From positions 709 to 11,311 of the forward strand of contig JAFLEG010000068.1 of the NCBI GenBank assembly GCA_017302195.1: a stretch of DNA of 10,603 nucleotides. The letters run 5' to 3'. Both the position numbers and the translations under genes were made by a program. The DNA is from Verrucomicrobiota bacterium. GTDB lineage: Bacteria; Verrucomicrobiota; Verrucomicrobiia; Limisphaerales; UBA9464. Of the stretch, positions 1-6,723 are shown in pieces (position 1 is the stretch's first letter; every line of letters begins with the position of its first letter). The notes under the pieces are model-generated. The model was not told the origin of the DNA. It worked only from the letters and a program-made list of their open reading frames with translations, and ran no database searches.

Positions 1-1043
1 TCCCCGCGCTTTGACTCAAGGACGACACGAACAATGCCCCCCAAAGTCCCCAATCGTTGAACGCGGCCATCCGGATAGACCCGGTCCGCATAGGCTCGAT
101 CACTGTTGCCATGCTCCGTAAACGCGAGGATGACGGCGTTGTCGCGGGAACGGCATCCAGCCCAGAGATACGCCTGGGGATTCGGGTTGCCCGTGGACTG
201 CCACCCCTGCCGATTAGATCGGGTCCAACCGTCCCGGCGGAGGATCCAGAGCGCCCCGTCGGCGCCTTCGACGAAGCCCACGACCGCCTGCTGAGTTGAT
301 TCCTGGCCCGGAGGTTCGGTGCGAAAGGGAAAACGACGCAACCGGTAGAGCCCGTCGTTGCCCGCGGCCCAGATGTTGCCCTCCACCCCGACGATCAGCG
401 CCCGGATGAACGGTTTCGCGCTCGAATCCGGTAGCATCACCCGACAGGTCGGCTGATCCGGACCGCTCACCACCATACCCAGGTCGAAGACGCTCACCCA
501 GAAGTTGCCGGATCCGTCCTCGGCGCCATCCAACACCGGATTGATTCCAAAGTCGGGCAGGGCAAGGGTGAACGCGTGCAACAGATGCCATCCGGAATCC
601 TCAAGCGCATAGATTCCCGAAGTTGAGTTGACCGCCCATCGCCCGTCGCGGAGGCGGAACAAGCGTCCGGCGGGGACCGTGGACTGGTCCTGGGGTGCAG
701 ACAACCGGTGGACCACGGTGCCTGTGCCCTCGAAGCGGATCATCGAACGATCCTGTTCCTGCACCCCCCAGCGCACACCGCTGGCGTCGGCGAGAAACCG
801 ATCGATGGTCAAACCGGGGGTGCCGGAATAGCGGATCGCTTGAAATCGTGCGTCCTGATAACGGTAGAACTGATGGTCGGTCCGCCCCTGGACCCAGAAG
901 CCTCCATCGAGCGAGTCGCCGAGTTTCCCCGCCTGATTTGGAGGCAGCCCGTCGTGGTCCGTGAGGCGACGAAACCGGCCCTTCTCGAGCACGATCAACT
1001 CCCCCTCGATTCCAAGAACCACAGACGGCCGTCGGAGTCGCAT
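1..1043 (-). CDS. Reg_prop beta-propeller sensor, main body (partial, runs off left edge; frame-shifted from its N-terminus)
   Basis: Reading the minus strand from the in-frame ATG at 1043-1041, I find no stop codon down to base 1, so about 347 residues are visible and the 3' end lies outside the window. The protein shows repeated propeller-blade signatures of the Reg_prop type, an acidic or glycine turn followed by a Trp strand and a Gly-Leu-Tyr-Arg strand. Examples are GNIWAAGNDGLYRLRR, ADGALWILRRDGW, GSGNFWVSVFDLGMVV and DGGFWVQGRTDHQFYRY. In this family such propellers form the periplasmic sensor of large proteins ending in a Y_Y_Y domain and a histidine kinase, GGDEF or DNA-binding output, but that output is not visible here. 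The true start is almost certainly the signal peptide at 1357 in the neighbouring frame. The ATG at 1043 only marks where this frame opens after a stop at 1050-1052. Family confidence is good; the output type is unknown. Confidence 0.75.
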   Translation of the reverse strand, partial: MRLRRPSVVLGIEGELIVLEKGRFRRLTDHDGLPPNQAGKLGDSLDGGFWVQGRTDHQFYRYQDARFQAIRYSGTPGLTIDRFLADASGVRWGVQEQDRSMIRFEGTGTVVHRLSAPQDQSTVPAGRLFRLRDGRWAVNSTSGIYALEDSGWHLLHAFTLALPDFGINPVLDGAEDGSGNFWVSVFDLGMVVSGPDQPTCRVMLPDSSAKPFIRALIVGVEGNIWAAGNDGLYRLRRFPFRTEPPGQESTQQAVVGFVEGADGALWILRRDGWTRSNRQGWQSTGNPNPQAYLWAGCRSRDNAVILAFTEHGNSDRAYADRVYPDGRVQRLGTLGGIVRVVLESKRG

Positions 1044-1357
1044 CGCAACTCAGGAATTCGGACACCGCGGAGGGCCGGGGCCTGCTCGGGGCTGATCCGC
1101 GTAAAGTGAGTGCCGTCAAAGCGGGCGAGCCCGTCGGGACTCCCGCACCAGAGGGCTCCATCGGGAGTCTGCGCCAGGGAGGTAATGATTCGTCCCGGCA
1201 ACCCCTGCTCCACCGTCCAATGCTCCACGGAATAGCCGATTTCCGCCGCCGCGACCCCGCGGGTCGCCCTCAGGGCCCCGGGATCAGCCGCGACCGCACC
1301 ACCGATCACAGCGAGGAGCGCGATCATCAGGGCTCCAACTGCCTTCCGGGGATTCAT
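995..1357 (-). CDS. N-terminal fragment of the Reg_prop sensor (signal peptide and first blades), ends at a frameshift stop
   Basis: This 120-residue frame starts at the ATG at 1357-1355. It opens with a clear Sec signal peptide: basic MNPRK, a hydrophobic run, and a likely cut after AVAA near residue 23. An upstream extension of the same frame to 1549 is rich in Arg and Cys and lacks any secretion signal, so I reject it. The mature part carries the usual opening of Reg_prop proteins, YSVEHWTVEQGLPG (a variant of the 'WtteDGLP' start), then a blade ending in ALWCGSPDGLARFDG, and the start of the next blade, DSDGRLWFL. It then reads four or five unrelated residues and stops at 997-995. The next blade resumes in the other frame as IEGELIVLEKGRF, so the two pieces are one gene broken by a single missing base. 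No clear ribosome binding site is visible before the ATG. The gene is divergent from the cupin gene. Confidence 0.75.
   Translation of the reverse strand: MNPRKAVGALMIALLAVIGGAVAADPGALRATRGVAAAEIGYSVEHWTVEQGLPGRIITSLAQTPDGALWCGSPDGLARFDGTHFTRISPEQAPALRGVRIPELRCDSDGRLWFLESRGS
1010..1015 (-). other. Probable one-base deletion (frameshift) in the Reg_prop gene
   Basis: On the minus strand the local sequence is TTCTTGGAATCGAG. Adding one G to the GG pair (CC at 1012-1013 on the plus strand) gives Leu-Gly-Ile-Glu-Gly and turns the two open frames into one, with the canonical blade sequence LWFLGIEGELIVLEKGRF. Without it the first frame stops at 995-997. The frame is open and blade-like on both sides, so the change is recent or is a sequencing or assembly error in a short homopolymer. 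Another possible position is the GGGGG run just downstream (1001-1005). Confidence 0.65.
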
Positions 1358-1656
1358 GATGGGTCTGCGACTGCAGGAGGGCTGGATACCGGTCGAAGCC
1401 CGGGTGCGACAGCAGAATTCGAGCCGTCGTCCGATCACCCCTCGGGGCCTCAAGGTGAAGACCTGGGATCCCCCAACATCGTCGCGACCACCCACAGGGC
1501 GGACGGACGGGATACGTGGCTCCACGGAGTGCGTCCTCCCACAATCCACGCAGTCCGAATCCGAGGAGTCTCGCAGCGAGAATCACAGGTTCCCACGGAT
1601 AGTCACACGGGCTGGAAACCCGCAGGGTGGCCCCCGTCAAATTGGAACTGAAGCTC
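1358..1656. promoter_or_regulatory. Divergent intergenic region between the Reg_prop and cupin genes
   Basis: These 299 bp separate two divergently transcribed genes and should hold both promoters. I could not point to a convincing -35/-10 pair, operator palindrome or riboswitch. The reading frame of the Reg_prop fragment stays open upstream to 1549, but its translation does not look like protein from this genome. A GTG at 1627 could extend the cupin by ten residues. Calling this a regulatory region rests on gene orientation only. Confidence 0.3.
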
Positions 1657-2097
1657 ATGAAAGTCATATCCGTCGCCGGTGATCGCGTGGCCATCCTCCT
1701 CGAGGGAGCCGACACCAACCACCAGTACACCGTGATGGAGGCGTTGTTGCCTCCTGGAGGCGGGCCGCCCCGGCATCTTCACCACCGGGAGGATGAGACG
1801 TTCCTCGTGTTGCAGGGAGAGGTGACGTTCTACGTCGGTGATGCGGTTACCGTGTTGAAGAAGGGCGGCTTCATTTTTGCCCCCCGGGGAATTCCCCACT
1901 CCTTCCGAAACACCGGAGCCGAGGAGGCGATGCTTCTCGAGACCGCCTTTCCCGCGGGGGTTGAGACCTTTTTTGCCGCGGCGGGCAAGGCCCTCCCCGG
2001 TAGAGACTCCCAACCGTTGGAATTCAACCAAGGGGACATCGCTCACATGATCGCAATCGCCCCCTCCTTCGGCATCGAAATCCTGACCGAGTCATAA
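1657..2097 (+). CDS. Small single-domain cupin protein (cupin_2 type)
   Basis: The 146-residue product is one cupin barrel with both classical motifs intact. Motif 1, G(X)5HXH(X)4E(X)6G, runs from Gly34 to Gly54, with His40, His42 and Glu47 as metal ligands. Motif 2, G(X)5PXGXXHXXXN, runs from Gly70 to Asn85, with His81 as the fourth ligand. It is therefore expected to bind a divalent metal ion. Family members range from dioxygenases and isomerases to sugar- or small-molecule-binding regulators, and nothing in the sequence identifies the substrate. It has no signal peptide or membrane segment, so it is probably cytoplasmic. I chose the ATG at 1657, whose MKVISVAGDR start fits the usual beginning of such proteins. 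A GTG at 1627 would add ten residues with no family resemblance. The gene stands alone: the next gene starts 78 nt later. Confidence 0.85.
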   Translation: MKVISVAGDRVAILLEGADTNHQYTVMEALLPPGGGPPRHLHHREDETFLVLQGEVTFYVGDAVTVLKKGGFIFAPRGIPHSFRNTGAEEAMLLETAFPAGVETFFAAAGKALPGRDSQPLEFNQGDIAHMIAIAPSFGIEILTES

Positions 2098-2175
2098 CGC
2101 TAGACTCCCCCCATTGATTCTGCCCAGGCCCGGCAGGGCCGAAGGCCGCGCAGTGGACACCCACCGCCCCTCCGA

Positions 2176-2676
2176 ATGCATGCCTATATTCTTTGGATCG
2201 CGACCCTCGCCTATGCCCTTCATGTGGTGGAGGAGTTTGTGTTCGACTGGCGAACCTGGGCGAGTTCCGTCCTGAGGTTGCCGGTAAGCTGGGCGCTCTT
2301 TGCGATCGTCAATGGTGTGGTCGTCGTCCTGGGAGTCGCCTGCTCCGAAGTGGGCTGGAGGTGTCCTGTCTTCGCCCTCAGCCTGCCCGCCTTGATGCTG
2401 ATCAACGCCACGTTCTTTCACGCGCTTCCGTGGATTCTGACTCGAGGACGCTTTTCGCCCGGACTGGGCACTGCGGTGCTGATCTTCTATCCGGTGGCCG
2501 CCTGGGCCTACCTCGGGGCGCGGGCGGATGGCGTCCTCTCTCAGGAGGTGTTCCTGCTCTCCCTTCTGCTCGGCGCGTTACTGATGGCCTCGCCCATCGT
2601 GATGCTGAAATTGAGTCGGCACCGATACTTTGATCAACGCGACGGGTTCACCCCTCCCGAACCGAAGGGCACCTAA
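2176..2676 (+). CDS. HXXEE domain membrane protein
   Basis: This 166-residue protein is almost wholly hydrophobic, with about four to five membrane segments (roughly residues 3-20, 37-57, 65-87, 97-115 and 123-145) and a short polar tail. The signature of the HXXEE family is present as HVVEE at residues 16-20. The second conserved region is also recognisable as NATFFHALPWILTRGRFSPG around residues 77-96, with Asn77 and His82, followed by an FYP motif near residues 104-106. The conserved His and Glu residues inside or beside membrane helices suggest metal binding or an intramembrane active site, but no function is established for the family to my knowledge. No signal peptide is needed beyond the first helix. 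The ATG at 2176 puts the motif at the usual distance from the start. No Shine-Dalgarno sequence is visible. The neighbours give no clear functional link. Confidence 0.8.
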   Translation: MHAYILWIATLAYALHVVEEFVFDWRTWASSVLRLPVSWALFAIVNGVVVVLGVACSEVGWRCPVFALSLPALMLINATFFHALPWILTRGRFSPGLGTAVLIFYPVAAWAYLGARADGVLSQEVFLLSLLLGALLMASPIVMLKLSRHRYFDQRDGFTPPEPKGT

Positions 2677-2686
2677 CGCGGGCGCG

Positions 2687-2719
2687 CCCCCCCCCAAAGG
2701 GGGCACGGCCATCCCCCCC
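2687..2719 (+). repeat. Cytosine tracts with a short C5-AAA-G5 hairpin
   Basis: A run of nine C (2687-2695), AAA, and a run of five G (2699-2703) can fold as a five-pair stem with a three-base loop just after the stop codon of the HXXEE gene. A second run of seven C lies at 2713-2719. No T-tract follows, so this is not a standard intrinsic terminator, although the stem could still slow polymerase. Such tracts are prone to slippage and to length errors in sequencing. Confidence 0.35.
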
Positions 2720-2817
2720 ATTCTGTTGATGAATCCCTTCAGGTGTTGTTCAGGGAGCGACGACGAGCCGCCGCGGTCGTCAACGCCCGTGTCGGGGGAT
2801 GTCAGTCCTTCCAGTTC

Positions 2818-3225
2818 ATGAAATGCCTCATCGCCGACGACGATCCCCGCATTCGCGTCCTGATCAGGTCCCTGCTGGAGAGGCCTGGTTGGGAGTTCCT
2901 GGAAGCGGCGTGTGGTCTCGAGGCGCTGGCCCTGTGCGAGGCGCACGGACCGGACCTGGTCATCATGGACATCGAAATGAGCCCCATGGATGGCCTGACG
3001 GCGTTGCGGGCCCTGCGCGAGCGCCACGCGTCCTGCAAGGTGCTGATGGTCTCCCAGCACAACACTTCCCGATTCCGCCGTGCGGCGGCGGCAGCAGGGG
3101 CCATGGGATACGTGTTGAAGGACGACCTGCAGGGCGTCATCGAGGCGCTCGATGCGTGTTTTCCATGGCCGGTCAGCGGGAGCGGAGGCCGGGCACAGGG
3201 AGCCGCCTCCGCAGGGTTCCGCTGA
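2818..3225 (+). CDS. Stand-alone response-regulator receiver domain protein
   Basis: The 135-residue product is a single CheY-like receiver domain with no output domain. The acidic pocket is Asp7-Asp8-Asp9 after the first strand (LIADDDP), the phosphoacceptor is Asp51 in LVIMDIEMSPMDG, the conserved Ser/Thr position is Ser79 (VLMVSQH), and the conserved Lys is Lys101 in GYVLKDD. All phosphotransfer residues are present, so it should be functional as a phosphate acceptor. The GAMGYVLKDD segment resembles NarL/FixJ-type receivers, but the protein ends about 30 residues later in a Gly/Ala-rich tail with no helix-turn-helix. An in-frame start at 2743 would add an Arg/Ala-rich leader unlike a receiver, so I use the ATG at 2818. 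No kinase gene is adjacent on this strand. The frameshifted Reg_prop sensor is nearby but divergent and its output is unseen. Single-domain receivers act in phosphorelays or by protein contact. Confidence 0.85.
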   Translation: MKCLIADDDPRIRVLIRSLLERPGWEFLEAACGLEALALCEAHGPDLVIMDIEMSPMDGLTALRALRERHASCKVLMVSQHNTSRFRRAAAAAGAMGYVLKDDLQGVIEALDACFPWPVSGSGGRAQGAASAGFR

Positions 3226-3292
3226 GCGGCCTCCGGCGGCATGTGAGACCTGTGGCTTTGATGCGGCGAACAATTCAGTCAATGGAAACACT

Positions 3293-5986
3293 ATGAAAAC
3301 ACGGTTCGGTTTGTTGGGAGTCTGTCTGGTGCTCCTGGGTCTCCAGTCCTGGCAGGTGCGGGGTCAGTGGACCGACAAGGTGACGGATACCCCGTCGCTG
3401 GTGCAGGTGGACTTTGGCCCCTACGGCCAGCAGCTGCCGGGGGATGGCGAGTCGTATTGCGTCCCCACCTCGGCCACGATGTCGCTCCTCTGGCTGGTGC
3501 GAAACGGCTTCACGCAGTTGGGATCCACGAACCTGAATGACGCCACCAACCTGGAGTTGGTCATCGCGGGCCTCATGGGGACCACGCGATCGGGCGGCAC
3601 GGACTGGGAGGGCTACGGCAATGGAATCATCACGTACTTCAACGCGCGGGGAATCAGCTCCGGGCAGTTCACCCGGGTTTCGACCCCCAACCCGAGCATC
3701 GAGTGGCTGTCCACGAACAACGTCAACCAAAGCATCGTGAACTTCAGCGTGGGCTGGTTTTACCCGAGCCCCTCCGGCCAGACGACCAACTATGCCAATG
3801 CCGGCGGACACGGCTTGACCCTGCTGGCCGCCGACCCGGCGTCACAAACGATCACCATCAACAATCCCTATCCCGCCTCGTTTCTGGCTGTTCCGAATGT
3901 TCCAGCCAGCAATCCGCAGACCGTGAGCCTGGTGCCGGTTCCCGCGAACTGGACCATCCAGGACCTGGACGGTTCCCTTGCGTATTCCCAGATCGTCACT
4001 CCCGAACTGGGAGTGGATGCCGGCCTGCTGGCAGTGCTTTGGACCGGCGATGTCTGGACGATTGAAACCAACGCGTTACCGAGTCAGCCGGATTATGCCC
4101 CCCAGCCATGGCCCTTGCCGGAGTCCCAGCCCATTGACTCTAACGGCGGTGTCCTGGAGGTCCTGGCACCGGTGAACGGCCCGGGGGGGTTCACCAAGTC
4201 GGGGGAGGGAACACTCCTCCTGCGGGCAGCCAACTCAACATCCGGCGGGACGGCCGTCAGTGATGGGATTCTTGGCAGCACGGTGACGGGGGGAACTCCC
4301 TTTGGCACGGCCGGGCTGGTCATTTCCGGGGATGCGACGATTCGCCTCCTGCCTGAGGACTCCACACCGGCGGACATCACGCTCGAGATTGCTCCCGGGG
4401 GATCGAAGACCCTGTTCATGTCCAATGGTTCGGCAACGCTGGCCTTTGCCCGGGGCGCCAATTCGTCGCTGACGGTGGTTCTCGGAGGGTACACCGACGG
4501 CACCAATGCCAATCTGATTCTCACGCATCCGGCAGCACTGGTGCTGGCCCCGGGACTGGGATGGTCGGGGCTCGGCGACTCCGAGCGGGCGATGGTTTCC
4601 GGGTCCGAAGGCAATCTGCCACAGCAGTCGCTGGGAATGGTCTCGCCGGCGTTGCTCGTTCAGAACAACGACACCAATGGCTCGCTGGCCTTCATGCGAT
4701 ACGACGAGACCCACGGGTTCGCCCTGGCGGACATGACCTCCTCCCGCGATCTGCCCGTGGACCGGAGTACGGCAAAGACCCGGTATGCCGTGGATACCCC
4801 CCAGAATATTCCGGCAGGCGCGACCGCTTCCGCGGCTTCGATCGTCGTGAACGGGGAAACCCTGGGCTCCGGAGGAGGCACCACCACGCTTCAGGTGGGT
4901 TCGCAGGAGCCGGGAAGGTTCAGCGGCGTGATCCTGAACTCCGGCGCCGTGGACGTCGGCGTCCTGGATTTCGGGAAGGCGAGCGCCTACCTGGCCGCCA
5001 GCGGTCCGAGCAATCGCATTTCCAGCAGCATCCACCTGGAGGGAATCCTCACGAAGATGGGAACCGGTGCCTTGGACCTCACGGGGATCAACACCTTCTC
5101 GGGTTCGGTCCGGGTGAGCGGCGGGCGCCTTAATCTCGACGGCGTCACCCATTTCCCTGCACTCGTCGTCGAGGCGGATTCAACGATTGGTGTGGGACCG
5201 TCTGGGGCGGCCAACGGACCCATCAGCCTTCCGAACGAGGGTTCCTCCCTGGTCCTTGCCGGAGGTCAGATCTCCCAGCTCACCGCAGAGTTGGATTCCG
5301 TGGTTGAGGGATTTGGAACCATCGGCGCGGATGGTGCCACCAATTCGATCAGCGGGATCGTTCGGGCCGGAAGTACGCCGGGCGGGCTCATCTTCGACGG
5401 ACCGGTGACCTTCACCGGGACTTCCGAGTACTTCTGGACCCTGAATGACCTCAACGACGATGCCCATCCGGGCGGGACTCCGTGGAATCGAATGACGTTC
5501 AACCAGAACATGGTGATGCACGGAACCCAGTTCTTCGTGAACTTCGCGGAGGGAGTTGACCCTGACAGCGGCAATCCGTTCTGGAACCAGCCCCACTCGT
5601 GGACCTTGTTGGAGTTCAATTCGGACTACAACTTTCACGTCACCTCCGGGAACTGGGAGTTTGATTCGGGCTCCTTCGATATCGTCTGGGACTCCACCGA
5701 CCATCGGGCGTTGATGCAGTTCACTCCAAACGCCCCGACTCCGCCGGCGACCTCCATTGCCCTGGGCGCTGACGGAGCCAGCATCCTTATCACCTATGTC
5801 GGAACCTTGATGCAGGCACCGACGTTGAACGGTCCCTGGCTCCCGGTTCCCAATGCCGTGCCCCCGACCTACACGGTTCCCGGCGATGCACCGGGTGTGA
5901 TGTTCTATCAGTCCACCGCCGCGAGGCTGTTGGCATCCCGGCGTGTCCACCACCCCGTCCATGGATTTCGGCGGGAGCAGGAATGA
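3293..5986 (+). CDS. Secreted protein with N-terminal C39-like cysteine peptidase domain and autotransporter-associated beta-strand (PATR) repeats
   Basis: This 897-residue protein begins with a Sec signal peptide (cut near residue 25, after QVRG). I chose the ATG at 3293; the longer frame from 3152 overlaps the receiver gene and adds no domain. Residues 35-200 look like a papain-fold peptidase of the C39-like group: Cys56 in SYCVPTSATM, His173 in GGHGLTLL, and Asn190/Asn191 in TITINNPYP at the third catalytic position. Two clear PATR units follow, near residues 299-330 (GGFTKSGEGTLLLRA) and 583-617 (ILTKMGTGALDLTG, then TFSGSVRVSGGRLNL), with beta-rich sequence between and after. The GFGTIG and STPGGLIFDG stretches near 673-704 are typical ends of such helices. 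Residues 820-872 resemble the short C-terminal module (LNGPWLPVPNAVPP ... MFYQS) common in verrucomicrobial secreted proteins. No autotransporter barrel is present, so how it is anchored is unclear. The last 20 residues are basic and look like a tail. A weak GGAAA lies upstream of the start. Confidence 0.8.
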   Translation: MKTRFGLLGVCLVLLGLQSWQVRGQWTDKVTDTPSLVQVDFGPYGQQLPGDGESYCVPTSATMSLLWLVRNGFTQLGSTNLNDATNLELVIAGLMGTTRSGGTDWEGYGNGIITYFNARGISSGQFTRVSTPNPSIEWLSTNNVNQSIVNFSVGWFYPSPSGQTTNYANAGGHGLTLLAADPASQTITINNPYPASFLAVPNVPASNPQTVSLVPVPANWTIQDLDGSLAYSQIVTPELGVDAGLLAVLWTGDVWTIETNALPSQPDYAPQPWPLPESQPIDSNGGVLEVLAPVNGPGGFTKSGEGTLLLRAANSTSGGTAVSDGILGSTVTGGTPFGTAGLVISGDATIRLLPEDSTPADITLEIAPGGSKTLFMSNGSATLAFARGANSSLTVVLGGYTDGTNANLILTHPAALVLAPGLGWSGLGDSERAMVSGSEGNLPQQSLGMVSPALLVQNNDTNGSLAFMRYDETHGFALADMTSSRDLPVDRSTAKTRYAVDTPQNIPAGATASAASIVVNGETLGSGGGTTTLQVGSQEPGRFSGVILNSGAVDVGVLDFGKASAYLAASGPSNRISSSIHLEGILTKMGTGALDLTGINTFSGSVRVSGGRLNLDGVTHFPALVVEADSTIGVGPSGAANGPISLPNEGSSLVLAGGQISQLTAELDSVVEGFGTIGADGATNSISGIVRAGSTPGGLIFDGPVTFTGTSEYFWTLNDLNDDAHPGGTPWNRMTFNQNMVMHGTQFFVNFAEGVDPDSGNPFWNQPHSWTLLEFNSDYNFHVTSGNWEFDSGSFDIVWDSTDHRALMQFTPNAPTPPATSIALGADGASILITYVGTLMQAPTLNGPWLPVPNAVPPTYTVPGDAPGVMFYQSTAARLLASRRVHHPVHGFRREQE

Positions 5987-5989
5987 TCA

Positions 5990-6037
5990 GCCGCCGGATG
6001 TCCGCAGGCGGCAGTCCCCGTGGCCGGGCGACCACGG
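5990..6037. terminator. Two GC-rich hairpins in the convergent intergenic region
   Basis: Four bases after the stop of the PATR gene, GCCGCC (5990-5995) pairs with GGCGGC (6007-6012), with a possible inner GGA/TCC pairing. A second perfect inverted repeat, CCGTGG (6018-6023) and CCACGG (6032-6037), follows at once. Both lie between convergent genes, where terminators are expected, but neither has a T-tract, so the call is tentative. The rest of the 161-bp gap up to 6147 shows nothing else I can support. Confidence 0.35.
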
Positions 6038-6147
6038 TTCTGCGGGTTCGCATTCCGAAGGGCATTCAACCTGGAATCCCGGTTCCATGCCGGCAAGGCA
6101 CTGCCTCAGGGGGCCTGTTTGATCCTCACGCCCTTCAGCGGAGCGCC

Positions 6148-6723
6148 TTAGGCATCCGTCAGGCGCAGGGCGCCCTGCCAACTGTTCTGCTCATTGAGGA
6201 CCTTGAAGACGATGACATTGACGCCGGCCTTGAGGGTGACCCGGCCCTTGTCGGCATCCAGCATCAGCGGACGGGCCTCGGTGAAGGCGTAGATGTCCAC
6301 GCCGTTGAAATAGATCCGTCCCTGGTCGTTGCTGCCGACGGCCAGGATCACGCCGGGGATCTCCCGATCACACTCGATGTAGGTGACCATGAATCCAGCG
6401 CAGCGGTCGTTCGGCGAGTTCAGGACGGCATTGAAGTCAAAGTGATTGGTGGGGGCGGTGATGGACTTCCAGACCAGCGGCCGGCCGTTGGCCGTGACCC
6501 GGTCGCCCTCCCTCGGCTTCAGGGAGGCCTCACCCGGAATCTGCTCGGCGAGCAGCAGGTCCCCGGCGCTGCCGCCCTCCGGCAGGGAGATCGGGGCCAG
6601 CATCAGCCAGTCGCGGATGTAGCCCTCCGGATCGGGGGCGAGGGTCCCGGCAGCAACGGCCCGTGAACCGATCCACACCGCGAGGACCAGCCCTGCGGCG
6701 AGCAGCGACGTCTTCAGGCTCAT
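6148..6723 (-). CDS. Small secreted protein, predicted beta-sandwich (carbohydrate-binding-like) fold
   Basis: The 191-residue product starts with a Sec signal peptide (basic MSLK, hydrophobic core, cut near AVAA at residue 25). The mature part resembles modules found in planctomycete and verrucomicrobial glycoside-hydrolase and dehydrogenase proteins. It opens with an IRDWLMLAPISLPEGG segment, has a central Trp-rich strand (LVWKSITAPTNHFDFN), then GSNDQGRIYFNGVDIY, and ends RVTLKAGVNVIVFKVLN with a final strand ALRLTD. The pattern 'ND-G-x-x-x-FNG ... L-x-x-G-x-N-x-x-x-x-K' is shared with galactose-binding-like jelly-roll domains, so sugar binding or a structural role is likely, but no catalytic residues can be named. 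Its ATG overlaps the stop of the upstream dehydrogenase gene (ATGA, 6720-6723), and GAGGA lies six bases before the ATG inside that gene, pointing to translational coupling and a joint function. It is the last gene of the unit. Confidence 0.7.
   Translation of the reverse strand: MSLKTSLLAAGLVLAVWIGSRAVAAGTLAPDPEGYIRDWLMLAPISLPEGGSAGDLLLAEQIPGEASLKPREGDRVTANGRPLVWKSITAPTNHFDFNAVLNSPNDRCAGFMVTYIECDREIPGVILAVGSNDQGRIYFNGVDIYAFTEARPLMLDADKGRVTLKAGVNVIVFKVLNEQNSWQGALRLTDA

Noticed and set aside
995..1010. Programmed -1 ribosomal frameshift in the Reg_prop gene
   Set aside because: The direction fits and a GGGGG run is near, but there is no proper slippery heptamer in the zero frame. Blade homology is best restored by one missing base at 1012-1013, before the run.
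601..1161. A 186-codon minus-strand frame overlapping the Reg_prop gene
   Set aside because: Its sequence is Arg/Pro/Ser-rich and lacks propeller motifs. The third frame, open to base 1, carries the blade signatures instead.
1627..1656. GTG start for the cupin gene
   Set aside because: It adds ten residues unlike the family, and the ATG at 1657 gives a normal start. It cannot be excluded from sequence alone.
3152..3292. Upstream start for the PATR protein (47 extra residues)
   Set aside because: The extension overlaps the receiver gene and would bury a good signal peptide in the protein interior.
4235..5152. A 305-codon open frame on the minus strand inside the PATR gene
   Set aside because: It overlaps a well-supported coding region on the other strand, starts without a signal and shows no family features.
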